From Ophiodon elongatus (lineage: Eukaryota; Chordata; Actinopteri; Perciformes; Hexagrammidae), in assembly GCA_016806645.1 (NCBI GenBank), contig JACSYO010001013.1, positions 2,702,501 through 2,766,500 of the forward strand: DNA of 64,000 nt. Direction: 5' to 3'. The notes beneath the pieces are model-generated. The model was given only the letters and a program-made list of their open reading frames with translations. It was not told where the DNA came from and made no database searches. Positions 1 through 15,842 of the stretch are shown here, piece after piece (within the stretch, counting starts at the first letter, position 1; every line of letters starts with the position of its first letter). Both the position numbers and the translations under genes were made by a program.

Positions 1-407
1 AGTTGGTTTTATTTGAATAACCATTTGAAGCCCTAAGAGGTATTTCTATCCAAAAAAACAAAGAAAAACATGTAAAAAATGAATTAAAACTTTTATCGCA
101 GAACTTTGATTTTCTTCTTTCCTATAATCTCGAGACACTTTCGATGGGAGGTGACCACCGGACTAAACAACCTAACTGTATATAAAGTAGTTAAAACTAG
201 CTCCACCTCAACCAGCAACAAGTTAAATGTTGTGCATTAATATTATTGTATATGTTTATTATTAATAATTTATTAATAATTGAAGATATTTAATTATTCA
301 TCAAACAAAGGGCTCAAGTGCTTTTATTTTTGATACTTTATTTACATTTTGAAGATAATATAGTACTGATGAAGAGGTTGTAATTATTTTTTGTTATTGT
401 TGTATAG

Positions 408-3400
408 AAGCCTGTTGGGCGGTGGGTTTGACATGAAGGATGATTTCATATCTTCACTCTCACCTGGCTCTGATGGACAAGGTACACATTGAAACATAAA
501 CAAATGAGCTCTCACGCGTTGATTTTAATTGCAGTCGACTTTAAAGTGCTCTCCTCTCGTCCTCACAGACTTTGAGCCTCAGAGAGGGATGGATCGTTAT
601 CTCGACAGCCTGTTTGACCCGGTACTGTCTGAGGGAACTGCAGTAAGTTACATAACTCACACTGACACTCGACCATTTACTGACAGTACCGGTACAGGTC
701 ACGTAGAGCTCTGATAAGTATTTATTTTTAAGCATGGAGGGATCCTGATGAGTCACGGTGAGTATTCTCGTTTAAATGCACAAAGCCTTACATTTTGGCA
801 TAAGAAGCGTGAAAGAATATTAGTAAATAGATAAAGACATAGATTCAAAAGAAATATCAAAAAGCATGTACTGTATATGTACAAACAAAAATACTAATAA
901 TACCATAATAGATTAAATAAAAGGACGAGGAGGAGCTTCCTGTCAGTTATGCACCAAATAGCAATTTCATGACACGGTTTGTCTCTAAACATGTGGACCG
1001 TACAGATGCAGTGGTTTCTACTGATCAGAGTCTGGAAACCACTTTTTTTTCTCAGTCCCAGATTTTATAAAATAAGAAATTTGCCTTGTAATAGTTTGCA
1101 GCTATCATTTTTAATAAGGTCCAGAGTGTCGATGTCTATTTCCAGGCACAGTGCAGTAGATTATGCAGTAAAAGTGTCCCTTGTTACATGTTTTTTCTCA
1201 ATAGGTTGCAACGCAAGCATTATAAACTATATGACTTCTCTTTAATGCTGTAGGCTTCCTCATTGTGTATATTTAGCAGATTAATACAGCAAACACCTGA
1301 GTCAGCTCCTTTATGATTCACTACCCACCACAAGTACTCCACCCCCCCCCGGTTATTACAACCACAGTTGGAGTGACAGTTAAATCGAGTTAAATCGTCC
1401 GTGTTTAGTCCAGGTAATGCTGCCCATGTTGGATCTATCAGTCTTCAGCTGGGACGTGGCGAATGTTAGCCGTGCTATCGGATGTGGCTGACAGGAATTA
1501 GCATGTATCAGATGTGTTCTACAGACCTCTCCCGCCCAGCCACCTATTACGTTACCCAGTTACCGTAACTGTCACAGCGACTAGATCGCCACGGTGGTTT
1601 CCCACCCAGGCAACGCGGGGATCTGCTTACGAGGAACTGACACTCTGGCAAATGAAGGGCTTACTATTTAATGAGACATGGCCCACGAACACACACACAC
1701 ACACTCCTGTGGATTTATTGGTCAGCGACTGATTTCTGATGGACGAAGCCGCTCACATCAGAAGGGGAATCCTCTGATTCGATGGTCAAGAAGTGCTCTG
1801 ATTACACAAGTAGTTTTCTCTCTGTCGTATGTTTTTCGAGCACTCCTATTGATATCCACACTAACAAATGCAGCTTATGATAGCATATCTATCGTTTAGT
1901 ATCAAACACTTCACCTGTTGGCTTAAAAGGCGGCTCTGAAAGGTTTGTAGATCGCAGCAGGTGTAGTCAGCACTGTAAAAACCTAAAAAACATGATGTGT
2001 TATTTTAACTTTTTTCAAAATGAACCAAACCAGTGACAAGGAGGACGTTTTTCAGTATATAATCATGACAGTAAATCACACTCTCCAAACTAAAAGAGGA
2101 AAGCATGAAGTGGAAGTGGATTGGAAAAACAACCCTGAATGGAATATTGACTCTTATCAGCCATCATATACGTCAATGCTGACATATCAGCCAATATACT
2201 CACGTATCGGTTTGATACCAGCCCTGTTCAGAGTATTTGATACTCATTTTTGGTTGATATTTCTTTAACTGCATTTATGTTTTCTTATGCATTCATGGTG
2301 TAAACGGATGTTCAGTTCTAAAGTCTGTCCTCACAGGAAGTGGAGTCAGCTGCAGGGCTGTCCAGCAGGATGAAGGGTGCCGGGGGAGTCGGAGGGGGGT
2401 GGCAACAGCAAGGGCAGTCAACCGGCCCCCCACCTCCACCCGGGGGTCAGTCAAAAACACAGGCTCTGTCCAAAATCACTCCCTTCTTCACTCGTTCACT
2501 TTTTCCTGTTTAAGAGCGCTGCAGGGGTGACGTCTTTTTACAGGCCAACTATGGAAGCTACCATCACATCACACTGGTTCTCTGGGTCGGATTTAGATTT
2601 TTGGATTAGGAAGATGATCTTCACAAATGAACACCGCTTTCATTATTTTTGAAGCATGAATCCTCTCAGGATTTTTGAAGCCTTTAAGTATCTTAATAAA
2701 GGTGGTTGCTAACAAGAGACTTAATGAGACTTCTAAAACTCATCACGCTGTCTCGCCCGCCTTTACAGCCTCGTTGTGTTTACTCACGCTCATGTGACCC
2801 TGGTGTCGTTTTTGTTTTTATAGTCTAACGTTTGCTTTTTACTTCTGCCGATTGGCGTATCTACTGAAGTATTTTACATCGTAGAACAAAACTTTAAATA
2901 TCTCAAGCTTGTGTTTGGTTTATGGGTCTTTTAGGAGAAAAAATACTTTCTTTGTTACATTGTATGAAGTTTTGAGGGCGTTCTCTACGCAGCGTAAATG
3001 TTACACTCAATTCAGGCACTCAAATAAAGTAGTAGCCAGTAGATGAAGCTCACTGTGAAGTAAATATGGAGTCATTTGGACAGATTCATACTCTCATGCT
3101 GTCTCACACTGGAAGAAACTCAATATCTCAATAAAGCAAAAGCATGTGTAATAAAGCAAACAGACTTCAAATCTGAAATTTGCTGTGTGTGCGCGTGTCT
3201 GTGTGTCCACAGCTGTGCGAGTGCTTCCCGTGGGAGGCGTGATGTCGCCTCCTGTTGCTGCCGTGGCACCTGTAACACCTGGTTCGTATCAAGTGTGAAG
3301 AGAAATATGAGAAAAGAAAAAAAAACACCTCATCAAACAAAAATTGTCATCCCTCCTTCCTGTTGACTGAGTTCCTCCTCCTCTCTCCTCCAGATGCCCA

Positions 3401-4948
3401 GCAGGCTGTTTTGGCCCGGCAGCAGCAGGCGATCGTGAACCAGCAGGCCGTCATCATGGTAAACCCTCCGTCTGGATCCGCGTCTGTTTATTTGTTCCGG
3501 GCGCTCTTTTTTCGGAAATTAACGCGTCATCGTCTTGTTCCTCAGGCCCAGCAGATGACCATGCAGGCCATGGCCATTATCAGCAGCCCAGTGACGAGCC
3601 CCCCCACCACCCCGATCATGAGCCCTCCCATGAGCCCCCTGCTCCACCACCCTCCCAGCCCGTACGCCCCCGCCAGCCCCAACGCTGTCATACCCCCGAG
3701 TCCGTACGCCAACATCCCACCCAGCCCCTACGCCAACTTCACTCCCACTCCCTACGCTGCGGCAGACATCCCACCCAGGCATCCCTATCCTCCCCCTGCC
3801 CGACCAGAACAAACTCCATGGCAGCTTCAAGCTCAGCCTCCCGCCGAGCCCCGGACTCAGCCCGCGGCTCGGCCTCGGCCTCAGCCGAGCTCCACCAAAA
3901 GTTACAAAACTGAGCCAGCTCAAGCGAACGCTGCTGCACGGGTCAGTAACTCCGAGACACGTGAGGTAACAGTCCAAAGTGACATATTGCGTTACGTAAT
4001 CGGTACTTTTTTAAATTCGTGAAAGATGAAAATCAAACGATGACAAGCAACGAACGCTTCCTCAGAACAAGTTGCATCCTCAAACAAAACGAGATGCAGT
4101 TTCCTTTTTATGAAAAGAGTGAGTGGTTTGTTTGCAATAAGATTAGGAACTGTGCAGTCAGCATGATGAGCAAAAGCTGGATGAAAGGGGGAAGCAAGCG
4201 TACTTCTAAAATATATTTAATCTTTGAGATCAAGATCTATTTTGCCAGAGAGATCTGAGGAAAGAAAAAGAAACATAATGTAGTATATTTTGCTCTGTAA
4301 TGCATGAAGATAGCATACGTGAAGGGGCCCTTGAAATATACAACAATAACCAGACAGAATGAGTGACAATCAGGCCTCTGAATGGAAGTTTAAAGTCTGA
4401 AATCGGTCAGTGGGAAGTAAAACTGGACTGAGGGGTCAATGCAGGTGTGGCTCTTACAGCTGAAGGCAATGATTCGATATTTTTACTTCATATTTTTCAG
4501 TCGCACTGTTGTGATTCACGATCCAGATTTTTTGATACGGTGACATTTCATTTTTAGTTTAACCATTTTAATGATTTTAGTTTTGAACATTAGGGTGCAG
4601 GTCAGAGAAACATGAAATTAATTTGTCCAACCGAACTTCACGGGAACATTTAAAACACCACGACAACCCTATTCATAAAGGATGTTGACGAAATACAAAC
4701 AACCATGTCGAAATTGCAGATTACACATTTCTACTATCTTTAACAAAAGAAATGTGCTGCAATCAAACAGTCCAGTACAATGTCCCTTTTTTATGTCTGC
4801 AAAGCCTTGATGCAACCTCTCTGTCCTCTCTGTCCTCTCTGTGTGTTTCTGCAGGTTCAGTCAGGTAAGGACAGCGTCGCCCGGAGGAAGGCTCCCAGCG
4901 TCCCCATAAACAAGGACACACCAGTCAGAAAGTTTGGTGAGAGAGAAC

Positions 4949-4992
<44 letters not shown>

Positions 4993-5189
4993 ATGAGAGA
5001 GAGAGAGAGAACATGAGAGAGAGAGAACATGAGAGAGAGAGAACATGAGAGAGCAAGAGAGAGAGAGAACATGAGAGCGAGAGAGAGAGAGAGAGAGAGA
5101 GAGAGTCCCTTCAGCTTTATTTAAAACTCATCTTTAAGAGAGATTTAGGCATGAGAGCATCTCTCCTTATCAGCTGTAGTTTTCATTCA

Positions 5190-5238
<49 letters not shown>

Positions 5239-5600
5239 GTTTTAGACCCGGTGGTGACGGCTCTTCCGCCCCCTGCTGGAGAGGTGGTGAAGTACTCGGC
5301 CCGGACTTCAGATTACGTCGTCCCCAGCCAAGATATACAAGGCATCTGAATTTAAGCTCTTCAAAATGTTGACGCTGCAGGCTTATACAGCAAAACTGAA
5401 TCATAGATGATCGTGTAGTCGATGCATTTCTTTATTTCTTTATCTCTAGCAGACACCTTGGTTGGTAAAAGAAAGAAAATATAAAGAGTAATCTACTTAA
5501 TTCTCACTTTGTATTATTTTTTTAAAGACATCATCAAAAGGTACAACTCCCCACCTCCACCGGGAGACCTGCTGCCACATGAGAAGAGGTGAGGTCTCAT

Positions 5601-5648
<48 letters not shown>

Positions 5649-7679
5649 ACATTTTAGCTTGTAAATACAGTCACATACTGTAAAGCCCAGGCCACAACAG
5701 ATCATGCCCTGGTTGTTATTGCTTGCAGTCAGCACACGGCACCAGAGTGATTGTATTCACACGCAGTAAGCACACAGATTTAACCGTGCGCTACATTTGT
5801 GCTTGAAAAACCCTGCAAACCGTGACGTGTGACGTCGACACTGTGGATGTATTTAGGAGACCAGAGGGGAAGTTTAAGAAGAAGCAAACCCCTCGTGATG
5901 AAGCTTTACAGATCCTCAAACCGCAGATGGACAACCCTCCTGCTCCACAGGTACACACATACACACACACACACACACACACAAATACACACACACATAC
6001 ACAGACAAAAATGCAAGATTACACAGTCAGCAAGCAGAGTGATAAACGCTTGAAATGAGTCATGCAGGGAAACGTTTCTGTGTTTGCCCAGCCCAAACGC
6101 CCTGCTGCCCCCCCACCATCTGCGTCTGCGATGAAGGAGGCGGGATTTAAACCCACCAAGAGCACGAAGACAAAAGCTCCTCTTCGTCCTCTCCCCCTAC
6201 CTCCTCCAGGTACTCGCATTCACTCAAAGTTTACACTCATCCACATATTCTAATGCATCACTTTGCAGAGGTAAAGGTATCTCGTGGCACCAAAAATTGG
6301 CCAAAAATGACGCTTGAATATCCCTTTTAAAAAAAAAACACACGTTTTAAGTATTCGAATATGTATTTTTGCGCATCATGTCTCTCTCTGCAGCTGAGTT
6401 CTCTGCCACCATTACAGTTGTACGTTTTATTTAAATGCAATGAAAGTGATGTAGTGTAGACTCCCACCATGCATTGCATTCAGTGCGGCCCATGCTTGTG
6501 CTGCTTTTTCTTCTCACAATTGAATAATTCAAACATATATTCAAATTTAGAATATTCATTGACAGTCCTGTGAAGCATTTTCAAAGCCATTTTGGAAAGT
6601 TGTAAAAATTAGCCTCCGTTGTTTAAATCTGCTGTCAGTCTTTTCTCTGATTTGTGTTTTATCTTCTGTTCAGTACACCACAATGCCTCTTTGAATTCCT
6701 TTAAACAAGATTATATCAATATCAGAACTCAAACTGCCCTCAAGCAAGACAGCAGCACATCATCAACACGCTCACTGAATACGGTTTATTCGGAATAAGG
6801 ACATTGGATGAAGTGAAACTGAAGCATAACGTGACATATTTGGTGCAGTTTCCCGGGAGCTTCCCGTCGAGACCCAGACCATCCAGACGCAGCTTCATCA
6901 GAGAACCAACGAGGAGCACTACACCTACACCAATGTTCCCTGGAGGTTGTACCTCAGGAAGGAGGTGAGTACTTCCACAAGAACACGAACGCAAACACGG
7001 CGCTCCACCGTCATAATGTTTGAGTTCTACTCTGCTGTGAGTATTTCTCTTGCTTTTGCAGGTTTTTTATCCCAAAGACAGCTTCAACAACCCTCTGGTG
7101 CTGGACCTCATTTTCAAACAGGTAACTCGAGAGATAGTTTGAATTGAAGCAGGATGAATGAATGTGTTTACATCTACATTTAATCAAATGTTTTTTTGTT
7201 TTTTTTTTACCTCTCGCCAATTGCGCTCTATATTTTTACCTGACAACAGAAAAATCAAAGACAGATCAAACAAAATTACTTCTAACATCACCTCCCCGCT
7301 CCTCTGTGGTCTCCTGCAGATCGTGAACGACACTCTGTCGGAGGCGTGTGTTCGCATCACCCGGGATGAAAGGCAGAAAATGAAGGCTCTTTTCGGTAGT
7401 CTGTCTGTTCCTCCCGCAGATATTTCCTTAGACCGTATCCGCCAATCCAAACACGTCTCGCTGACACTCATGAGTTCACGTGTCTGTTTGTGTGAATGAC
7501 AGCTAAACACGGGGTTGAACAGAATATGGATCCGGTGGAGGAGCATGTGAAGAAAACTATGGTGACGGCTGCCAGGGAAACCTGGGAAATATACTTCTCC
7601 CGTCTGTTCCCTGCATCGGTGAGGGCGGTAAATCCTGAGAGGATGATAATTACTGAGTGGGACATTTTCATTTTTATTG

Positions 7680-7715
<36 letters not shown>

Positions 7716-8580
7716 GGTAGTGTAGGAACAGGTGTGCAGGTGTTGTCGGTGTCCCACGGCGGTATAAAGCTGTTGAAGACCGTAAAAAGCAGCGCTGCAG
7801 CTCCAGACTACTTCAGAGTCCTACGACCCTACACGTATGTGCAGTTTTTTTAATGTATTTGCTTGCAAATTCTCATTCCCATTACTTGTTTCTTGTTTGG
7901 AGTTTTCAGATATGTGCGTTTTACGATTCAGAGTCAGTGTCTGTTGTGAACCACAGACAAATATATCAAACTGTCTGGACTTTCCTCTGTTTGTTTCTTA
8001 CTATTCAGGAGAATATTGATAAGCCAATACTGGATTTTTGAAGGCTATATAATATCCAAATTTGAGAGTTTTTGTTTTGCAATATTTTTTACCTATCAGC
8101 CCGCATATACACTGATCGCGCTATATATGAGAGAAGCTAATATCAGCCAATTTATCAGTAAAAGAGCAGTTTTTGTTCAACTCTGTGGATCTAAACATAA
8201 ACATAAAAGAACATTTCATCTTTCATACCATCAAAATATGGACAAAAAAACAGCTTCTATAATAAAATGGCATCTTTGCAAACCGATAATCAGCATAAAA
8301 GGGAAACAATGGATTGTTAAGTAGAATTAAGTACATTTAGATCGTTATTCATATTTGATAACCGTATTACGTTCTACCGTTTCTGTAGCCTTGTTTCATA
8401 TAACAGTTGGGAGCTTTTGCGCTGTGTTTTCTTCAGCTACGCAGACATCCTGTTTGTAACCATCCCGTCTGAAAACATGCTGGAGTTCAACCTGACCAAC
8501 GAGAAACTGATCCTGTTCTCAGCCAAGGCACCGCAAGTCAAACATCTCATAGACACCTTCATCAATGAGATCAAAAAGGT

Positions 8581-8615
<35 letters not shown>

Positions 8616-9459
8616 GTTCTGTCCTGTCTGTATTTCAATGGTAATAAGGGCTGCAGTTGGAATGAGGACCACTCGGAGTTCGACGGCTCTGCAAAAATAA
8701 CATTGTACATCGATTATGAAATAGGGCTTCAACGCTGTCAAAAACATTTATTAATGATATACATTTAACTTCTTGTATTTTTTGGTTTACAGCTCAGCCA
8801 AAAACCATTAACCTGAAAACAGTTTCAGCTCACACACGATCGGCAAAGAACTTTAGTCATGAACCACGACATATAATATAAATAAGGACTTACAGCACAA
8901 AAAAAAAACATTAATATATTTGAAACTAACACAAACAACTAAAATGTCAAAACGTTATGAGGTGTGGCGGTCAGTGAGTCAGTGAGTCAGTGTGCATGCA
9001 GGAATAAAAGATGAGCGAGTGGAGTGTTGTGTGGTAAAAGAAAAAGACTTGAGAGGATGGGGGAGTGTAGGGAGCAGAGTTTCCCCTTTCTCTCTCCACC
9101 ATGAAACGAGTGGGGAGCACTCTGATAGGACCCGACCCACGTACTGCCATCAGCAACACAACACAGACTATTTGTCTTCCTCCCTTCATCCGCACACACT
9201 CTACGTGAAGAACAAACTAAAAACACGACTGTAACAGCGTGACAGTATCCACTTGTTTGTGTTTTTGTTTCTTCCTTGCAGGACTCAGATTATGTGATTG
9301 CAGAGCGAAACTTTGTGACAGACGACCGCTCGATGCTCAATTTTCACAAAGGCGACGTCATCAGGCTGCAGGTTATGGACGCGCTGGAGAAGGGTGAGAC
9401 ACAGCGGTACATGGGATGAAACACATGTCATCTAAGAAGTGAATCTTTGATCCAACCGT

Positions 9460-9502
<43 letters not shown>

Positions 9503-10934
9503 TGTCCAGGTTACAGCTACGGCTGTGTGGTGAGGAAGAAGTTGGTGTTTTTGGAGGATCTGAAAAGAGACACTCAAGACTTTGGTGAGTGTTTCTTTAC
9601 ATCTTTATCTTAAGCAAAATCACCTTTTTCCCCGTGGTAACCAGATGTTAGCGCCATGGCCAAAGGTTCAAACTGACAGCTTTGAGAGGTTTACTAACCC
9701 GGACTGTGTCCGTGTCCCGCGGAGGCGTCATAGTATCGCTAAGCCGGGGGAGAAATAGATGCCGTGATGTTGACGGCGAACACAGACCTTTTTAAATACA
9801 ATATTGTATCAGAAAATTATTTTTCAGATGGAAGATGGCGATGCAATTTGAAAAATATTGATTCGTTGATTCTTTTCTCGAGGATGCAAAAGATGCTCAC
9901 AGACGAGGAGAAGTCTCGTCATTTCGTTGCTTGACAGATAAAAGAAAAGACAAACTCAGTGTGTGCTTCCACACACATTGTTGTAATTTACAGTGACACC
10001 TTTATTGTTTTCTTTGGGCTCTGATATTTGGACTTCAAAACCGTTCTTAAATGAGCCTCACATGCAACACAACGGCCAGGTTTTCTGAATTTGGATCCAT
10101 CCTCCACCATTCAATCCACTGAGAGCTGTCATCATGTTTAATTGGCTAAAAAGCTAAATTTCTAAAGGTATGAACTAATAATATCAAATATGAATGTAAG
10201 ATCTGAGCTGCATTACACATTCAATTTTTCATCAAGTATTTAAACCTCAGGGGGTGTGAGGAGGACAGCTTGTGTTTGTGGATACTTACTGTAAGTCACA
10301 TTGTGGGGACAAACAGCTGGTCCCCACTAAAGGCGAGACGCTGAAGGCAAAAACATAATTTTTCATGCACCAAATTTTTTGATTTTGGGCTGTTTTGCTT
10401 CCATAACATGTATTTTTTTCAGACTAATGGGAAGAAAACATCCAAAATACACAATTATGTGTTTATTTTACTACACTGTCTATTTGCGTCTGTAGATTTC
10501 TCTTAAATTCACCAAAAGTTAGCATTAGATTTCAGAGAACTTGTAATGCAAAAGATAATTGTCATGATGTAAGTTATCAACTATTTCATTTGTTACATTT
10601 TTTACCATATTCACCATAGTACATGTAGTGTTTCTCCTTAAACGTAAATACTATAAATACAGCTCTGACATATTATCGCTTCATAAAGTTGATTTAGCTA
10701 ACATGTTAGCAAACAGTTGCATACGTACACATCCAGCAGATACGGAGCAGCACTAGTTTCTGCCACCTTATGAATGTAAGTCCAATATTACCTCTGCTCT
10801 TAGCTCTGTTTTGGGTCTCTTCAACATCCTGGATGAAAAATGTCTGCTAAATGTTCCACTATACTCCGCAGCTAGTTGCTACCACCTGCCTGCGTACTGT
10901 GAGATTATCAGAGCCCTTTTCATGCAACAGTTGC

Positions 10935-10965
<31 letters not shown>

Positions 10966-11460
10966 AAATGAAGTCGATGAAAAAGGTGAAAGTGAACCAA
11001 AACAGTAAAGCTGTGGGCCGTAAAAACCAAAACAATGAGCTGAAAGTCACTAAACGCTGTGAGGAACCGCAGCGTCAGGTGCTTATTCCCTGTGGATTCA
11101 TCCCTCTGCGTGACCCCTTTCACAATCATTTGATGCTTTGTTGCGGTGCTGTTGCACTGGTTATGGCAAAGGTCAGGGTAACCCTGCAGGGAGTGGATGT
11201 AAGTCAATACGAGTGACAGAAGTACCCATGTGTATAGTATCTATAATTAGACCAAAGGCTGCCGTTTGTGCCATGTTATCAGCGTTGCCGCGGGCGATAG
11301 TTAAGTCTTATAAAAGAGAGGGAAAAGCATGCAGATACAGATCTGACTTGTGTGAATGAAAAGCTGACCTGCTGTTAGAGGAAAGGCAGATAGGGATCAG
11401 GACTTACAGCGGAGAGGCACAAAGCACTCCGGTGTGTGTGGGTGTTGTAATCTCTCTGAT

Positions 11461-11523
<63 letters not shown>

Positions 11524-13058
11524 AGGGTGGAAGTTTGGTGCCGTGTTTGGCCGCTCCGGTGCGTTCCCGGCCGAGTGCGTCCATCCCGTCGCTCCTCCCG
11601 ACTTCCTGTCGCTGCCACTGGACCGCAAGGCCGAGCCCCGAGGAGGAGCGGGACAGTTCGCCGTGTCATCGGCCGTCGCCGTCGCCGTGGCGTCCACCAT
11701 GGCTGCGCACGAGATAGATCAAACGATTGAGGTACACAGGCACACACATTCTCACGTACGGTTTCTTGTGTCAGGTTGTTTGTCACTGACAACCTTTGAT
11801 CTTCAGAAGGTTTCCCTCGACGGCTTTGCTGAAGCAGATCTGGATGAGAGGGCCCTGCAGGACGGCAGATATGACATGTTGGAGTTCGCCAAGAAGTTCT
11901 TCAGACAGGGAACCCACGGGAAGGGGTGAGACAGAAACATTGACCATTTCAAATCCAGGGATGAAAAGTAGCTAAATACATTTACTCAAGTGCTGCACTT
12001 TTGTACTACAATTTTGAAGCGTTTGTACTTCACTGCATGATACTTTATACTTCTAGTCCACGACATTTTTTTAGTGACACATTGTAGTTTTTGTTCCACT
12101 ACGTTTATTTAACAGCTATAATTACTAGTTACATATCATTAGTTTATAGAATATGATGCCTCACAGCATGTAAAGTAATTAATATCTGCCCCACCTGAAC
12201 CAGTTGCAATATTGAAGTAGTTCAGTAATAATGATTGAATCAGAAAATACTAAACATTGACACCCCAATCTGCATAATGAGTAAATGTAAACACTTTTTG
12301 TCCCTAATACAATTTTGAATGCAGGACTTTTACTTGCAATGGATTATTTTTATAGATTATTTATTTATAGTATTGTAACTTTTACTGAAGTAAATTATCT
12401 CTGTACTTCTTCCAACACTGTTTAAATCTAAATTCTGCACTAAATGCTGCCTGATTTGTGTTCTCAGAGATTCCCTGAAGAGCAAAAGCAAGAACAGAGA
12501 CTCCAGAGAGCCCACTGAAATGATCAAGTTCTCCAAGGTGCCTTTCTCCTCGCTATAAATTAAAATACTCTCATAAAATATATCTTCAGTATGTTGTGTT
12601 GGGGTGTATTGAGTTGTTTGTATGACTCTTTTTCTCCTCCGCAGACTCCTCTGACTGAGTCTCTGATAGAGTTTATGGATCCAGCCATGAACAGGGTGGC
12701 AGCTGATCTCTTCCTGTGTAAGTTCTCACCTTCTCTCACATCTCTCCTCTAATTACATCATCTTATTACATTACTCTTATTACGCCTGGGCTCCGATTCA
12801 TCCTCCTTTAAAATGAGACGTGTATCAGATTTGCTGGATCTCTCTGCAAAATATGCTACTAGATACTTAAATTATTGTTGACCTGCGTGTGTGTGTGTGT
12901 GTGTGTCCCGGTTGTGTAATTTGTGTAGCGGTGATGCGTTTCATGGGTGACTCTCCATCAAGGGGATTGACAGAACAGGAAGTGGTCAACATTGTCCTCA
13001 AGGTAAATACACAGTTCGTTTTCTCTCTAAAGCTACTATTCTCTTTGACAGTCTGCTG

Positions 13059-13142
<84 letters not shown>

Positions 13143-13319
13143 TCCCCTCAGCTCATAGGAGAGTTCACCTTGATGAGGGATGAGGTTTACTGCCAACTCC
13201 TCAAACAGCTTACGGCTAACACCAGCTCCAAACCGTAAGTCCTCTTTCCCACATAAACAACGTACCCACAACAAACCGACCCACACTGCGCTCCGCTTTC
13301 TTCTCGGAGCCTGTAATCC

Positions 13320-13397
<78 letters not shown>

Positions 13398-14041
13398 CGC
13401 GCTCTTGTGTCGTTCAGTGATAGTTGCCAACGAGGCTGGAGGCTGCTGTACATCCTGACCGCTTTCCATCGCTGCTCTGAAGTCCTGAAGCCCTTCCTGC
13501 TGAAGAACCTGCAGCAGGCTTCTCGCAGCGCCGGCGTGCAGTATCAGGGTAATAAAACAGACACAATCACCGGGTGTAAATCTGCTGTGCACGTTGGCAC
13601 ATTAACATTATCGATGCCATCAATGTGCTAGGCATCGCTAAAGCCTGTGAGCAGAACCTGAAGAAGACGTTCCAGTACGGCGGACGCATTGTTCCACCCA
13701 ACAGCATGGAGCTGAAGGCCGTGATGGTCAGTGCTTCACTTCATCTGTCTGCAGGGGTGGAGCGAGTATTCAGAGCCTTTACGTAAATAAAAAATATAGT
13801 GGAAAGATGCTCCATAATTGATAAATGTATGCCTCGATCCAAGTAGCAGTAGTATTAGCAGCAAAAAGAAAAGCTACTCGTTATGCAGAATAGCCACATT
13901 TACATCTATGTTATTGTATATATTATATTATAGCGTTAACATTATTGATATAAGCTGCACATTAATCTGGACAAGGCCAGTGATATTCTATTTAATTTTT
14001 TCATTGTCAACTAATCTCATGAAAAGATTAAAAAAAAAACA

Positions 14042-14081
<40 letters not shown>

Positions 14082-15797
14082 TCTCTGTGTATTCAAAGCT
14101 TATTCCTCTGTGCCACAGAGCTCCATTGTTGTCCAAAAAACTATTAAAAACACATTAAGGAGACACACTGTGTGTCGTTTTCCTTCATTACAATGAACAT
14201 GGGCACTGTAGCCTGAACATAGCCCCCAAAAATACACTATTAATGTTGTTTTTAAAGATTTATTTAGGAACCACTGGGCTTTAGGCTCAGTATCTCAGAG
14301 CAGGGAAGTCAAAACGTGATAAGAGACAGAAAAAAAAAACTATAGAATATCACCATCCTTATCCTTCAACTACTTCATGAATTTCTGTGTAGTTTAAGTA
14401 ATAATGTGATGAATCATATCTTCTAAACGGATGCTCGATTTTGTATATCAATTCTTAATGCAAAGCACAATTATCTCAGAGTTGCACAGCACATAAAACC
14501 TCGGCTTGAATATAGTTACCCTCCACTGCTAGAGATCTACGTAGGCTTACCTGTGTTATGGTCGAACACTTCCAGTGTGTGTACGGTGTGTATATGAGTG
14601 TGTGTGTTAATACTTCCTCAGGCGGGACGTAGTTCAAAACGTCAGCTGTTTCTGTTTCCTGGAGGCATCGAACGTCACGTGAAAATCAAAACGTGCTCCG
14701 TGAGTGTTCAGTGAGCAGCTCAGCACCACAGGTGTCTACAAGGAGACGTCGTCGCTCGTGTGCTGACGTTGTTGTGTCTTTCAGGTCGCCCTGGAGGTGA
14801 TTGAGGAGCTGTGTTATGAGATGGGTTTGCACAAATTGGAGGCCACGGAAGAATATGCCATATTTTTAGTCACCCATAAAGGTGTGCTCGTCTTCTGATT
14901 CTCTCTCTCACACACACAAACACACAAACACACACACAAAACATTGTATTCGTGCACAAAGTCAGCCTTCTCGTCAGTGTCAGTGAAGCAGATCCACTCA
15001 CAGATCACGTATCAGACGGTTCTCTGGTTTCTAGCTGTGGGAGAAAGTCACACATGAGTCCACGAGTCCTCATTGGACCACCGCGGCAAAATAACGTCAG
15101 GCGGCTCGATGTCGCCTTTTCATTTCCGATGACGACGTCACAACACGAGAGTCGTGTTTCCTCTTCATTAGGCGTTAATGTGCCGTTCATTTGCACACTG
15201 TGCATCTATATAGATGTATTTAACACCATGATGTCAAAACATTTACATCATTAGTGGATAAATACAAAGCTCCTAACGTGGCGTAATCTGTTTCATAGGC
15301 AACTCGCTTTTATTTGTTTTATTCCTGATTTAAATGCAGAAGCAGCTTTTGTTATGGTTCTTGTTGCTGTGCACCACTATGTCATATTCCTTTGCACACT
15401 GCTCCTGCTGCTTCGGTCTTAATAAGTTTTCAGCGCTGAAAGCTCCAACGCTGATTTGATCCCCCGAAGCATCGGCACGGAACTCTTTGCTCTCTGTTGT
15501 TGTTTCCTCTCCTCCCGTAGCATTAAACATCTCCACACGACAACAGCTGGCAGCTGCTGTCGCTCGTGTGCTTTTGAAAAGCACAGCAGGTCACACAACA
15601 TGTGTCTACACAAGTATTAGCATGACTTTTTTTGCAGAGTGTTTATGTCAGTGGTTTGTATTGGATTTAAACTAGCGTTTGCTAGAACTAGAACAGATTC
15701 TGACTGAATAAACAAATCCTTATTAATATTATTTAACTGCGTAGTTTTAACTTCATCTTTGAGATGATTTTTTCAAATCTCTGGGTAGTAAATTACA

Positions 15798-15842
<45 letters not shown>

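Noticed and set aside
12867..13592. 241-codon minus-strand frame rich in Thr-His repeats
   Set aside because: Antisense to myo15a MyTH4 exons and two (GT)n tracts; the frame is open because of the repeats.
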